Below are positions 56,886 to 64,000 of a DNA stretch of 64,000 nucleotides, piece after piece. The DNA lies in assembly GCF_010093045.1 (NCBI RefSeq), contig NZ_CP048115.1, positions 682,001 to 746,000 on the forward strand, in the 5' to 3' direction. The stretch comes from Mucilaginibacter sp. 14171R-50. Lineage in GTDB: Bacteria; Bacteroidota; Bacteroidia; Sphingobacteriales; Sphingobacteriaceae. The position numbers and the translations under genes are program-made. The notes under the pieces are model-generated. The model made no database searches, was not told where the DNA came from, and saw only the letters and a list, made by a program, of their open reading frames with translations. Numbering within the stretch: the first letter of the stretch is position 1; each line of letters starts with the position of its first letter.

Positions 56886-58013
56886 TCAAACACGCGATGC
56901 TATCAGCTGTTCGCACAAGCCAAAAGAGAGCGTCATGCCGTTACCGCCAAGTCCGTTTACAATAGTTACACCCGGTTCAACATCAAGCACCAATTCGGTT
57001 TGGCCGTTGGTAAGTTTGGCGTAAATACCGTTCCAGGTCTGAATTATCCGCGTGTCCTTTAAGTTGGTAAAGATCAACAGGTAATCCACTATCATTTTGT
57101 TTATAAATTCTTTATCAAAAGGGTCGTGAACCAGGCCGTACTCATGCGAGTCGCCAACGGTAAGTTCGCCATACTGGTTCTGCGATACCATTACATGTAT
57201 CCCCCATTTCAGTTGTTCGGCATATTCGTCCTGGTAGCGCTTACGCAATTGTGGCAATGATGCCGCTGCCTGGAAACCCGGGTAGTGTATCATTGACAAG
57301 CTACCACATAACGATGGGCCGATACGCCAGTTGTTGGGTTGTGCAGCCATACGCATCATCTGCAACTTGCATTTTGTAATGGGCGAGGCAGCAAACAACT
57401 CAGGATAAAGCGTTTCGAATTCGATACCACTGCAGATAAATATTTCGTCAGCGCTGTAACTTTGCGCACCGGTACGAACAGCATTGCTTTTCACCTCGCT
57501 AACAGCGGTATTCCAGTGAAAGATGACGCCATACTTTTCGGCTAAATACTTAGCCACCGTGCCAATGGCCTCGCGCGATTCTATGATCATTTCGGTACCG
57601 CTCCACAAGGCACCTTTTAGTCCGTTTGCATTTACAGCGGGCGATTTTTGTAAAGCTTCCCGGGGTGACAGCAAAGCACAATCACGCAACAAGGCATTAA
57701 CGTCAACATATTGCTGCATCACCTGCAACTCATCATCATGATAAGCCAGGTGCAGCGAGCCAACTTCATCATGCCAGATATTAGCTTCTGTACAAATCTG
57801 TTTCCAGATCTCGCGCGATAACATGGCACGGTTAAATAACGGGCCTGTAGGCTGGCCAATTGGCCAAACCATCCCAAAGTTGCGTATGGATGCACCCACG
57901 GCTTGTTGGTTGCGTTCGAACACGGTTACTTTGTAGTCTCTTATCGCTAACGCCCTTGCCGTAGCTAAGCCTACAATGCCTGCGCCTATTACAATAGCTG
58001 TTTTGTTTCTCAT
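56886..58013 (-). CDS. FAD-dependent oxidoreductase of the phosphonate-linked TIGR03364 type
   Basis: 375 residues. Rossmann site VIGAGIVGLATARALA, then the glycine-oxidase-like DAO fold (GMVWPIGQPTGPLFNRAM, and the FAD-closing VNGLGGNGMTLSFG). TIGR03364-type enzymes lie next to phosphonatase-like genes and act on amino groups; members of such recurrent flavoenzymes are reported to oxidise N-methylated or free aminoethylphosphonate. Its ATG overlaps the transporter stop by four bases. Exact substrate not shown by sequence. Confidence 0.8.
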   Translation of the reverse strand: MRNKTAIVIGAGIVGLATARALAIRDYKVTVFERNQQAVGASIRNFGMVWPIGQPTGPLFNRAMLSREIWKQICTEANIWHDEVGSLHLAYHDDELQVMQQYVDVNALLRDCALLSPREALQKSPAVNANGLKGALWSGTEMIIESREAIGTVAKYLAEKYGVIFHWNTAVSEVKSNAVRTGAQSYSADEIFICSGIEFETLYPELFAASPITKCKLQMMRMAAQPNNWRIGPSLCGSLSMIHYPGFQAAASLPQLRKRYQDEYAEQLKWGIHVMVSQNQYGELTVGDSHEYGLVHDPFDKEFINKMIVDYLLIFTNLKDTRIIQTWNGIYAKLTNGQTELVLDVEPGVTIVNGLGGNGMTLSFGLCEQLIASRV

Positions 58014-59320
58014 GCTGTAAATAATGTCAATTGCCTTTTTTTATCTGCGCTTTTACGTGCGCTCTGCAGAAAATATACAAGCGAAAGGACACCGCTGATA
58101 GTGCCAACCACCGACAATATGATGAGGCCGTTTTTAAAGAAAAGGTCCCAACTTACGCGGGGATTAGCCAACTCCTTTAACAACAGCACGCTTATGCTGC
58201 CCAGGTAGCCAATAGCATCGGCAACGTACATAATAAAGCCTACATTGCTTTTGTAGTTGAACGAAGCTATCATCCGTTCAAAAAATATTGCATTATAAGG
58301 TACGTAACCTGCATACAAGCCCAGGCCGGCCATGGTCATCCACCACACCGGGCCAACAGAACCTAAGTTAAACAATACCGTAGCAACCCCGGCGAGTAAG
58401 CACCCGCAGATAATGAAGATATGGATTACGGTAAAGGCCTTAATGTTGTTCCTGATGAGAATGAGTAAACCGATACCTGCCAACACCGCAATGGAAATAA
58501 CTGAATCGATACTGACGAATATGCCGTTGTTTTTCACCCCGAGGGCATGCCATATCTCTACCTCAAAATTATCCCTTATATCGCGCATGATGGTTAGCAG
58601 CAGGTAAACAATCACAGTTAAGATGATGCCGGGTAAAAAGCGGCTGATAAATGCACGGCGTTCAGCACTGTTCATTGCAATACGCTCGGTACGTAGTTGT
58701 TTATCTTGCCGGGTAGGAGGCGGCATTACTTCTAAAAAGAACACAAATAGTAGTAATGGAGCTACAAATGCAGCACCTGTTACAAACGGCATTACATATT
58801 CGCTCACATGCCAGTTTCCCATAATATTGCGGGCTACGGTCTTTACAAACCCTGAAGCAAATATCAGGCTGATAGATAGCACTGCAGCCATCAATTCCGT
58901 AGACTTCCGGCCTTCCAAATAGCCGAACACCAAGCCCCATATCATGCCTAAAGGGAAACCATTGATAAACAAACACACAATGTTGTAGGGGGCCGGAATG
59001 AGGGCAAAGAGCAATAGTGCCAGCCAGGAAATGCCTATCAGCAGTAAAATGCTTTTACCCCTGCTTTTGGGTTTCACCTCGGCTATAAAACGTATACCGT
59101 AAAATTTACTAAGCATGTAGCCTAATACCTGCGCTATTACCAGCCATGCCTTGTAGTCCACGTGAAGATATTGATGCCCCGTAAATGTGCCCGCAGCAAA
59201 AGCTTTTCTGAAAGCGTACATGCATGTATATGCCCCAAATGCCGATAGCCCGGCCATTACCGATAAAAGGCCGTATGGCCATTGCGCAACGCGGCTTTTT
59301 ATACTATTAAGCAGTTGCAT
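58010..59320 (-). CDS. DUF5690 MFS-like transporter
   Basis: 436 residues with about twelve membrane helices in two halves (MFS-like; AFGAYTCMYAFRKAF at the start, FINGFPLGMIWGLVFGYLEG between helices 4 and 5). DUF5690 proteins are a Bacteroidota transporter group, here between the hydrolase and the flavoenzyme with overlaps of 14 and 4 bases. It probably moves the phosphonate or its product across the inner membrane; this is inference from context. Confidence 0.8.
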   Translation of the reverse strand: MQLLNSIKSRVAQWPYGLLSVMAGLSAFGAYTCMYAFRKAFAAGTFTGHQYLHVDYKAWLVIAQVLGYMLSKFYGIRFIAEVKPKSRGKSILLLIGISWLALLLFALIPAPYNIVCLFINGFPLGMIWGLVFGYLEGRKSTELMAAVLSISLIFASGFVKTVARNIMGNWHVSEYVMPFVTGAAFVAPLLLFVFFLEVMPPPTRQDKQLRTERIAMNSAERRAFISRFLPGIILTVIVYLLLTIMRDIRDNFEVEIWHALGVKNNGIFVSIDSVISIAVLAGIGLLILIRNNIKAFTVIHIFIICGCLLAGVATVLFNLGSVGPVWWMTMAGLGLYAGYVPYNAIFFERMIASFNYKSNVGFIMYVADAIGYLGSISVLLLKELANPRVSWDLFFKNGLIILSVVGTISGVLSLVYFLQSARKSADKKRQLTLFTA

Positions 59321-60011
59321 CAGTTGTGTTGGTGACGATGGATATTACTTCAGAAAGGTCGTCTATAATATGGGTAGGGTTATACGGCTGTAATTGCGCC
59401 CGGGTAAATGCACCGGTAGTAACGGCTATTACATACCTACAGCCCACATTTTGCCCTTCGCGGATATCTACTTCGGTATCACCAACTTTAGCTACTTCGG
59501 CCGGGTTGGTTATATCGGCATGCTGCATCATAATATGTATCATAGCAGGATCGGGCCTGCCGGCCGGCACTTCGTCTGAACAGATCGAATAATCAAACAA
59601 ACCACGCTCACGCCATTTCAGGTTGTTGATAATACTGTCCGCAATATTTCTTGAAAATCCCGTATTTAAACCAACTTTAATGCCCCTGTCGCGCAGGGTA
59701 ATAAGTGTTTCTTCGGCATGCGGCAATGCTTCAAGATCAGTAGCATTGGTATAATAGTTTACAAGCGTATCTACAAAATCGCGGTGTATGTCATCAATTA
59801 AATTATCGGTAAGTTTTGCCGCATCGGGTTCATTCCGTTCAAGCATGGTTTTAATGGCCAGCCTTTTTTCATAACCCATTAATGGCGCTATTTCATTAAG
59901 GGGTATCTCATACCCATACTTGGCAAGCGATGCCCGGAAGGTATCCATAACACCACTTTCGTCGGCTACCGTAGTGCCGGCCATATCAAAAACAACAAGT
60001 TTAATAGACAT
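59307..60011 (-). CDS. Phosphonatase-like HAD hydrolase (PhnX/TIGR03351 type)
   Basis: 234 residues from ATG 60011. HAD fold with the phosphonatase version of motif I, VVFDMAGTTVAD: nucleophile Asp9 and Ala11 instead of a second Asp, as in PhnX. A lysine at 49 in LMGYEKRLAIK lines up with the Schiff-base lysine of PhnX. Motif II NTGFS, motif III VGDTEVDIREG. PhnX cleaves phosphonoacetaldehyde to acetaldehyde and phosphate; TIGR03351 members are related but less well proven. First gene of the minus-strand operon with a leader of about 20 bases behind a shared 36-base element. Confidence 0.85.
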   Translation of the reverse strand: MSIKLVVFDMAGTTVADESGVMDTFRASLAKYGYEIPLNEIAPLMGYEKRLAIKTMLERNEPDAAKLTDNLIDDIHRDFVDTLVNYYTNATDLEALPHAEETLITLRDRGIKVGLNTGFSRNIADSIINNLKWRERGLFDYSICSDEVPAGRPDPAMIHIMMQHADITNPAEVAKVGDTEVDIREGQNVGCRYVIAVTTGAFTRAQLQPYNPTHIIDDLSEVISIVTNTTDATA

Positions 60012-60031
60012 GCTAATCAATATTTTTGTTT

Positions 60032-60067
60032 AGCAATATTAAACTATGTTTATTAAATATAAACTAA
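60032..60067 (-). promoter_or_regulatory. Shared 36-base promoter/operator, hydrolase copy
   Basis: Contains palindrome GTTTAT-N5-ATAAAC (arms 60048-60053 and 60059-60064) and, toward the gene, AGTTTAATATTGCT with a -7-like TAATATTG. 32 of 36 bases match the element before susC at 61526-61561, in the same orientation to its gene. Confidence 0.7.
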
Positions 60068-60085
60068 CGTATTGTTAAGAACTGT

Positions 60086-60673
60086 TTAAGAGCCGTTTTT
60101 ATCTTCAAAAAAATAAATTACCAGCATCGTGGCGGTGTCAGTACCTGTATTACGTGGGGTATGTGCTATCCGGCCATCAAACAGCATGCTGTCGCCTTGA
60201 CCAAGCTGGTAAGTTGTGTCATCACCAAAGCGATATTCTATCTGTCCCGCTATCACATATTTGTATTCGTACGCTTCAGTTTCTACCAGTGGGCGGTATG
60301 CGTTGGGCTCCAGTTCAAGGATTACGATATCAACTGTAGAGTTTTTGATGAACTGTGTAAAGATACGCTGGTAGTTAAACCCCTCAGCGTGTTCTTTCTC
60401 AAAGTGTTCGTATTCGTTTTTTCGTTTGATGATGAGCGGAAAATTTTCGTTGCGATGCCGGATGTCTTTAAAGAAAACGTTCAGATCGATATCAAGCGCC
60501 TTCACAATATCTACCAGCACAATTAATGAGGGTATGGTACGGCTATTTTCTATCTGTGATATCAGGCCCTTGCTCACATTAGCTTTAGTGGCAAGCTCCT
60601 GCACGGTTATGTTTTTTTCGCGGCGCTTTTCTTTTATACGGTTACTTATTTGTATAAGTACATCATCTTCCAT
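60086..60673 (-). CDS. XRE regulator with C-terminal cupin domain
   Basis: 195 residues. HTH in 12-65 (ITVQELATKANVSKGLISQI). The C-terminal half is a cupin (VETEAYEYKYVIAGQIEYRF, QGDSMLFDGRIAHTPRN), the sensing part in this regulator class. Lies between the hydrolase operon and phnZ, so it is the likely controller of the cluster and of the shared 36-base element. A promoter-like CTTG-N19-TTACTTTG lies upstream (about 60697-60727 on the minus strand). Confidence 0.9.
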   Translation of the reverse strand: MEDDVLIQISNRIKEKRREKNITVQELATKANVSKGLISQIENSRTIPSLIVLVDIVKALDIDLNVFFKDIRHRNENFPLIIKRKNEYEHFEKEHAEGFNYQRIFTQFIKNSTVDIVILELEPNAYRPLVETEAYEYKYVIAGQIEYRFGDDTTYQLGQGDSMLFDGRIAHTPRNTGTDTATMLVIYFFEDKNGS

Positions 60674-60831
60674 TATTTATCAGGTTGGTGGCGGCGGCAA
60701 AGTAATATATTACAAGGCATATAGCAAGTAACTTTTGCGTTAAGTGAGTTAAAAAAGTTAATGTGCATTTTATTATACAGGCTTAATATACAGCTAATAT
60801 TAAACGTTTTTTTTTGTTGCAAACATTAATC

Positions 60832-61422
60832 ATGCCCTTAACTTCACTCACCCCCGAACAAGTTGTTGACAAAGTGTTTGCCCTGTATGAGCAGCATGGC
60901 GACGAAGATTACATTGGCGAGCCGGTTTCACAACTGGAGCATATGGCTCAGGCAGCAGCACTTGCACAGAATGAAGGTTACGATGATGAAGTGGTTTTGG
61001 CTGCGTTTTTTCATGACATTGGCCACTTGTGCGCGGCAGAAGGTGAGGCAGAAAGTATGGCCGGTATGGGTAATGTGGACCATGAAAAACTTGGTGCCGA
61101 TTACTTATTAAAGCTTGGCTTCTCAAAACGTTTGACAGCACTGGTACAAAGTCATGTGATAGCCAAGCGTTACCTGACCTATAAGTACCCGGAATATTAT
61201 GAAAAGCTTTCTCCGGCAAGCCGCGCAACCCTGAACTTCCAGGGCGGGGTTATGAGCGCGCATGAGGCTGCCGTGTTTGAAGCCAATCCTGACAAGGAAC
61301 TGATCATACGTTTCAGGCACTGGGATGATGAGGCTAAGATTGAACATTTACCTGTAACCAATATCCGTAGTCTTAAGCAAATGGCACTTGATCATTTATA
61401 CGCTAACAGAACAACCGCTTAG
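60832..61422 (+). CDS. phnZ: PhnZ-like HD-domain oxygenase
   Basis: 196 residues from ATG 60832; upstream TTG codons are less likely. The residues known from PhnZ are in place with matching spacing: Tyr27, Glu30, Gln34 and His37 in DYIGEPVSQLEH, His61-Asp62 and His65 in FHDIGH, His84 in DHEKLG, His108 and Lys112 in QSHVIAKRY, and a late Asp in RHWDDEAKIE. PhnZ is a mixed-valence di-iron oxygenase that cuts the C-P bond of 1-hydroxy-2-aminoethylphosphonate to glycine and phosphate. Its usual partner PhnY, which makes that substrate, is not in the window. Confidence 0.85.
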   Translation: MPLTSLTPEQVVDKVFALYEQHGDEDYIGEPVSQLEHMAQAAALAQNEGYDDEVVLAAFFHDIGHLCAAEGEAESMAGMGNVDHEKLGADYLLKLGFSKRLTALVQSHVIAKRYLTYKYPEYYEKLSPASRATLNFQGGVMSAHEAAVFEANPDKELIIRFRHWDDEAKIEHLPVTNIRSLKQMALDHLYANRTTA

Positions 61423-61525
61423 CGCAATGTTACGTTAAGTTTACTCACTTGTGCCGTAATTATTACGCACAGCTACTTCACTTAACCTATTGGGAATAAA
61501 ACATTAAAGTTTACTTAATTTAAAC

Positions 61526-61561
61526 TTAGTTTATAAATAATAAACAAAGTTTAGTATTGCT
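61526..61561 (+). promoter_or_regulatory. Shared 36-base promoter/operator, susC copy
   Basis: Begins TTAGTTTATAAATAATAAAC and ends in AGTTTAGTATTGCT. It carries the same GTTTAT-N5-ATAAAC palindrome (61529-61534 and 61540-61545), part of a longer 13-base inverted repeat (61522-61534 / 61540-61552), and a -7-like TAGTATTG. Four mismatches in 36 to the copy at 60032-60067. Confidence 0.7.
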
Positions 61562-61602
61562 GCGGATAAATCAACCCTAATATTAACGATTTAAAAAGCA
61601 GA

Positions 61603-64000
61603 ATGAAACGATTTTACTCCCACTTAAAAAGACTCGCCATTGTATTGATGTGCTGTCTTTCGCCTGCTGTTTTGTTTGCTCAAAGCAAAATAACAGGTAC
61701 GGTAACCGACGAAACCAGGCAGCCACTGCCGGGTGTAACGGTTATGCTTAAAGGTACCAACCAGGGTACCACTACAGATGTTTACGGCCGCTTTATTATC
61801 AATGCTTCGCCGGGCCAAACGTTAGTATTCAAATTTCTTGGTTTTGCCGACCAGGAAACAACTGTTGGCTCGGCCAGTAACATGCTTATAACCTTAAAGG
61901 GCGACAATAAAACGCTGAACGAGGTGGTGGTAACGGCGCTGGGTGTAAAAAAAGAAACCCGTCGTGTGGGTTACTCGGTACAAACAGTTAATGGCGAAGA
62001 CCTGACCCTGGCCCGCGACCCCAACCCTATTACCGGCCTAACCGGCAAAGTTGCAGGCTTATCTGTTGGTCCGTCAGCAGAGCTTTTGGGCGCGCCAAGC
62101 GTAAGGTTACGTGGTAACGCCATATCGCTTTATGTGGTAGATGGTTTCCCTATCAATACAGATACCTACAACATCAGCCCCGATGACATTGAAACTTATA
62201 CCGTGCTAAAAGGCCCTGCAGCTGCGGCGCTTTACGGTAACCGCGCATCATACGGTGCAATCCTGATCACCACTAAAAAGGGTAACAAGAACAAAAAAGG
62301 CCTTACTGTTGATATAAACAGTAGTACCGTTATAAACGATGGCTTTTTAGCCTTCCCTCGCGTACAGCATTCATACGGTGCAGGCGAAAACACCTTTTAC
62401 AAATTTGTTGATGGTAAAGGTGGTGCACCCGGCGGTGTGGATGCCGACTACGATGTTTGGGGGCCTTACTTTGCAGGCCAGTTAATTGAACAGTATGACA
62501 GCCCGGTTATCAACGGCGTTCGGCAGGCTACCCCGTACACTGCCCGTGGCGCAAACAACCTTAACAACTTTTTACGTACCGGTTATCAAACCAACAACAA
62601 CGTTGCGTTAAGCGCTAACGGCGATAATTACACTGTACGGCTATCTGCATCGCAACAGCATCAAAGCAGCTACATCCCCGAGCAATATCTGGATATTGCA
62701 AACGCTAACATCTACGCATCGTTTAACCCAAATCCCCGCTGGAAATTTGAAGGTAACGTAAACTTTAACCGTCAGACTACCGACAACTTCCCCGACGTAC
62801 AATACGGTCCCAACAGCCTGATCTATAACATTGCTGTATGGACCGGTGCCGACTGGGATGTTAACGCGCCCGATATCAAGGCTATCTGGCAGCCGGGCAA
62901 GGTTGGTGTGCAATCACAATTTGCAGAATATACCCGTTATCACAACCCCTGGTTAATGGTTAAAGAGTGGACACGCGGCCACTATAAAAATAATACTACA
63001 GGTTATTTACTGGGCAACTATAAGATCAACAACAACTTAAACGTTACGCTGCGTTCGCAGATTGATACCTATGACCTGTTACGTACCGAAAAGATGCCTT
63101 ATTCGGCACACCCCTACGGCCGTGAGGGCAACCTGGGCGACTACCGTGAAGATCGCCGTAACCTGTTTGACAACAACACGGAGTTGATGGTTAACTATGA
63201 TTATACCGTAGCCAAGTTCTTAAACCTGTCGGGTTTAGTTGGTGGTAACATGCGTAATCTGAGCTACAACTCAAACTGGACTTCGACTGATTACCTTAAT
63301 GTGCCCGGTGTGTACTCGTTCAGTAATTCTATGAATCCTGTACAATCAACCAGCTTCAGGTCTGATATGCGTGTGTTAAGCGCTTACTACTCATTGGATG
63401 CAAGCCTGGGTAAATACGCTACCATCTCGAGCACAGGCCGTATCGATAAATCATCAGCATTTCAGGTGCCAACCACTTATTATTATCCAAGTGTATCGGT
63501 ATCTACGGTATTGTCTGACTATATACCAGTACCCCAAGCTATCAGCTTCCTGAAAGCACGTGCATCTTTCTCAAACATCCGGTCTGATGCCACTGCAACA
63601 ACCATTGGCCCCGCGCCATTCAGTTCAATCACTGTATTTGACGGCAGCACGGGTGAGTCATTATATGATAACCCGCTTGGCTACGGCACAACATACAATT
63701 CGCCGTACAATGGTCCGTCGTACGCGTTGAACACGTCTTTTTCAACAAGCAAGCCATATAACAGCCAAACCGCCGGTTATGCAACCGATTATCTATTTCA
63801 GCAGGGTATTAAAACCTCTACACGTGTAAACTACGAGGAAGGTTTGGATATTAAGTTTTTCCAAAATCGTTTGGGTGTAAGCGGTACTACCTTTCAATAC
63901 ATTGATGGCCCGCAGATCCTGGCTAACTCCATCTCAACTGCATCAGGTTATAGGGTAGAGTACGTTAACGCGTTAAAAACCAAGAAGACGGGTTATGAAG
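61603..64000 (+). CDS. SusC/RagA-family TonB-dependent outer-membrane receptor (C terminus beyond window)
   Basis: About 799 codons from ATG 61603, open to the window end. Signal peptide to near VLFAQ (about 27), a carboxypeptidase-regulatory-like domain (about 30-105), the TonB-box-like stretch LNEVVVTALGVKKET, the plug (about 120-235, with ISLYVVDGFPINTD and TYTVLKGPAAAALYGNRASY), then beta-barrel strands. SusC proteins import bulky substrates with a SusD lid; a susD gene should follow outside the window. Position next to phnZ and the shared regulatory element suggest a phosphonate-related substrate, which the sequence alone does not prove. Confidence 0.9.
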   Translation, partial: MKRFYSHLKRLAIVLMCCLSPAVLFAQSKITGTVTDETRQPLPGVTVMLKGTNQGTTTDVYGRFIINASPGQTLVFKFLGFADQETTVGSASNMLITLKGDNKTLNEVVVTALGVKKETRRVGYSVQTVNGEDLTLARDPNPITGLTGKVAGLSVGPSAELLGAPSVRLRGNAISLYVVDGFPINTDTYNISPDDIETYTVLKGPAAAALYGNRASYGAILITTKKGNKNKKGLTVDINSSTVINDGFLAFPRVQHSYGAGENTFYKFVDGKGGAPGGVDADYDVWGPYFAGQLIEQYDSPVINGVRQATPYTARGANNLNNFLRTGYQTNNNVALSANGDNYTVRLSASQQHQSSYIPEQYLDIANANIYASFNPNPRWKFEGNVNFNRQTTDNFPDVQYGPNSLIYNIAVWTGADWDVNAPDIKAIWQPGKVGVQSQFAEYTRYHNPWLMVKEWTRGHYKNNTTGYLLGNYKINNNLNVTLRSQIDTYDLLRTEKMPYSAHPYGREGNLGDYREDRRNLFDNNTELMVNYDYTVAKFLNLSGLVGGNMRNLSYNSNWTSTDYLNVPGVYSFSNSMNPVQSTSFRSDMRVLSAYYSLDASLGKYATISSTGRIDKSSAFQVPTTYYYPSVSVSTVLSDYIPVPQAISFLKARASFSNIRSDATATTIGPAPFSSITVFDGSTGESLYDNPLGYGTTYNSPYNGPSYALNTSFSTSKPYNSQTAGYATDYLFQQGIKTSTRVNYEEGLDIKFFQNRLGVSGTTFQYIDGPQILANSISTASGYRVEYVNALKTKKTGYE

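Noticed and set aside
59307..60011. Assigning PhnX outright
   Set aside because: Key residues agree, but the phosphonatase-like family is broader than true phosphonoacetaldehyde hydrolase and phnW is absent here.

Overview
The window looks like a chromosomal segment of a Bacteroidota member of the family Sphingobacteriaceae, most like Mucilaginibacter. This is inferred from the 16S/23S genes, a SusC/RagA-type receptor, a BcsB-like envelope protein, LytTR two-component genes, DUF3667/DUF4197/DUF5690 proteins, and promoters of the Bacteroidota type (TTTG, about 19-21 bases, TAnnTTTG). No database search was possible, so all family names rest on motifs and remembered family features.

Layout. 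1-3.6 kb: a von Willebrand A (YfbK-like) protein, cut by the window edge, divergent from an ECF sigma factor and a coupled membrane protein with a TonB-like C terminus. 3.6-7.2 kb: a DUF4197 lipoprotein, then a phosphate module (PiT permease, DUF47 partner, PhoR-like kinase). 7.2-14.1 kb: YceI, HD hydrolase, small XRE regulator, SMUG2-type DNA glycosylase, MtfA-like peptidase, DUF3667 protein, and pyruvate dehydrogenase E2 and E1-alpha. 14.7-20.7 kb: NlpC/P60 hydrolase, CapA lipoprotein, GreA-C-like protein, RRM protein, frr, and an ABC exporter. 20.9-25.7 kb: pyrH, nagA, tsf, rpsB, rpsI, rplM. 26-28.6 kb: aldo/keto reductase, a small unknown, acyl-ACP desaturase. 28.7-36.4 kb: remains of a GH5-like gene, then a four-gene operon (histidine kinase, BcsB-like protein, GT2 synthase with an N-terminal MshEN-like domain, polytopic membrane protein) that probably makes an exopolysaccharide. 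37-43 kb: an rRNA operon on the minus strand (16S, tRNA-Ile, tRNA-Ala, 23S, 5S) with tandem promoters. 43-49.5 kb: an RsmF-like methyltransferase, a LytS/LytTR pair, and a divergent ABC operon with LytTR-like sites between. 49.6-56.8 kb: EamA and DoxX genes divergent from a MocR regulator, an exported acetolactate decarboxylase, a PI-PLC/GDPD-like protein, an alpha/beta hydrolase, and an alkaline-phosphatase-superfamily enzyme.

56.9-64 kb is the most interesting part: an aminophosphonate-type catabolic cluster. A minus-strand operon (PhnX-like hydrolase, DUF5690 transporter, TIGR03364-type flavoenzyme) and an XRE-cupin regulator face away from a PhnZ-like HD oxygenase and a SusC receptor. A 36-base element, identical at 32 positions, lies upstream of both the hydrolase operon and susC in the same orientation to each gene, which suggests co-regulation of outer-membrane uptake with phosphonate breakdown.

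The intergenic DNA is rich in repeats: three ~96-base inverted elements carrying GTCATTGCGAGG ends, smaller palindromes, CCCCCTGAAGGGGG elements, and many short tracts of degenerate 7-base tandem repeats, concentrated in the rRNA operon spacers. No CRISPR array, insertion sequence, prophage or origin was seen.
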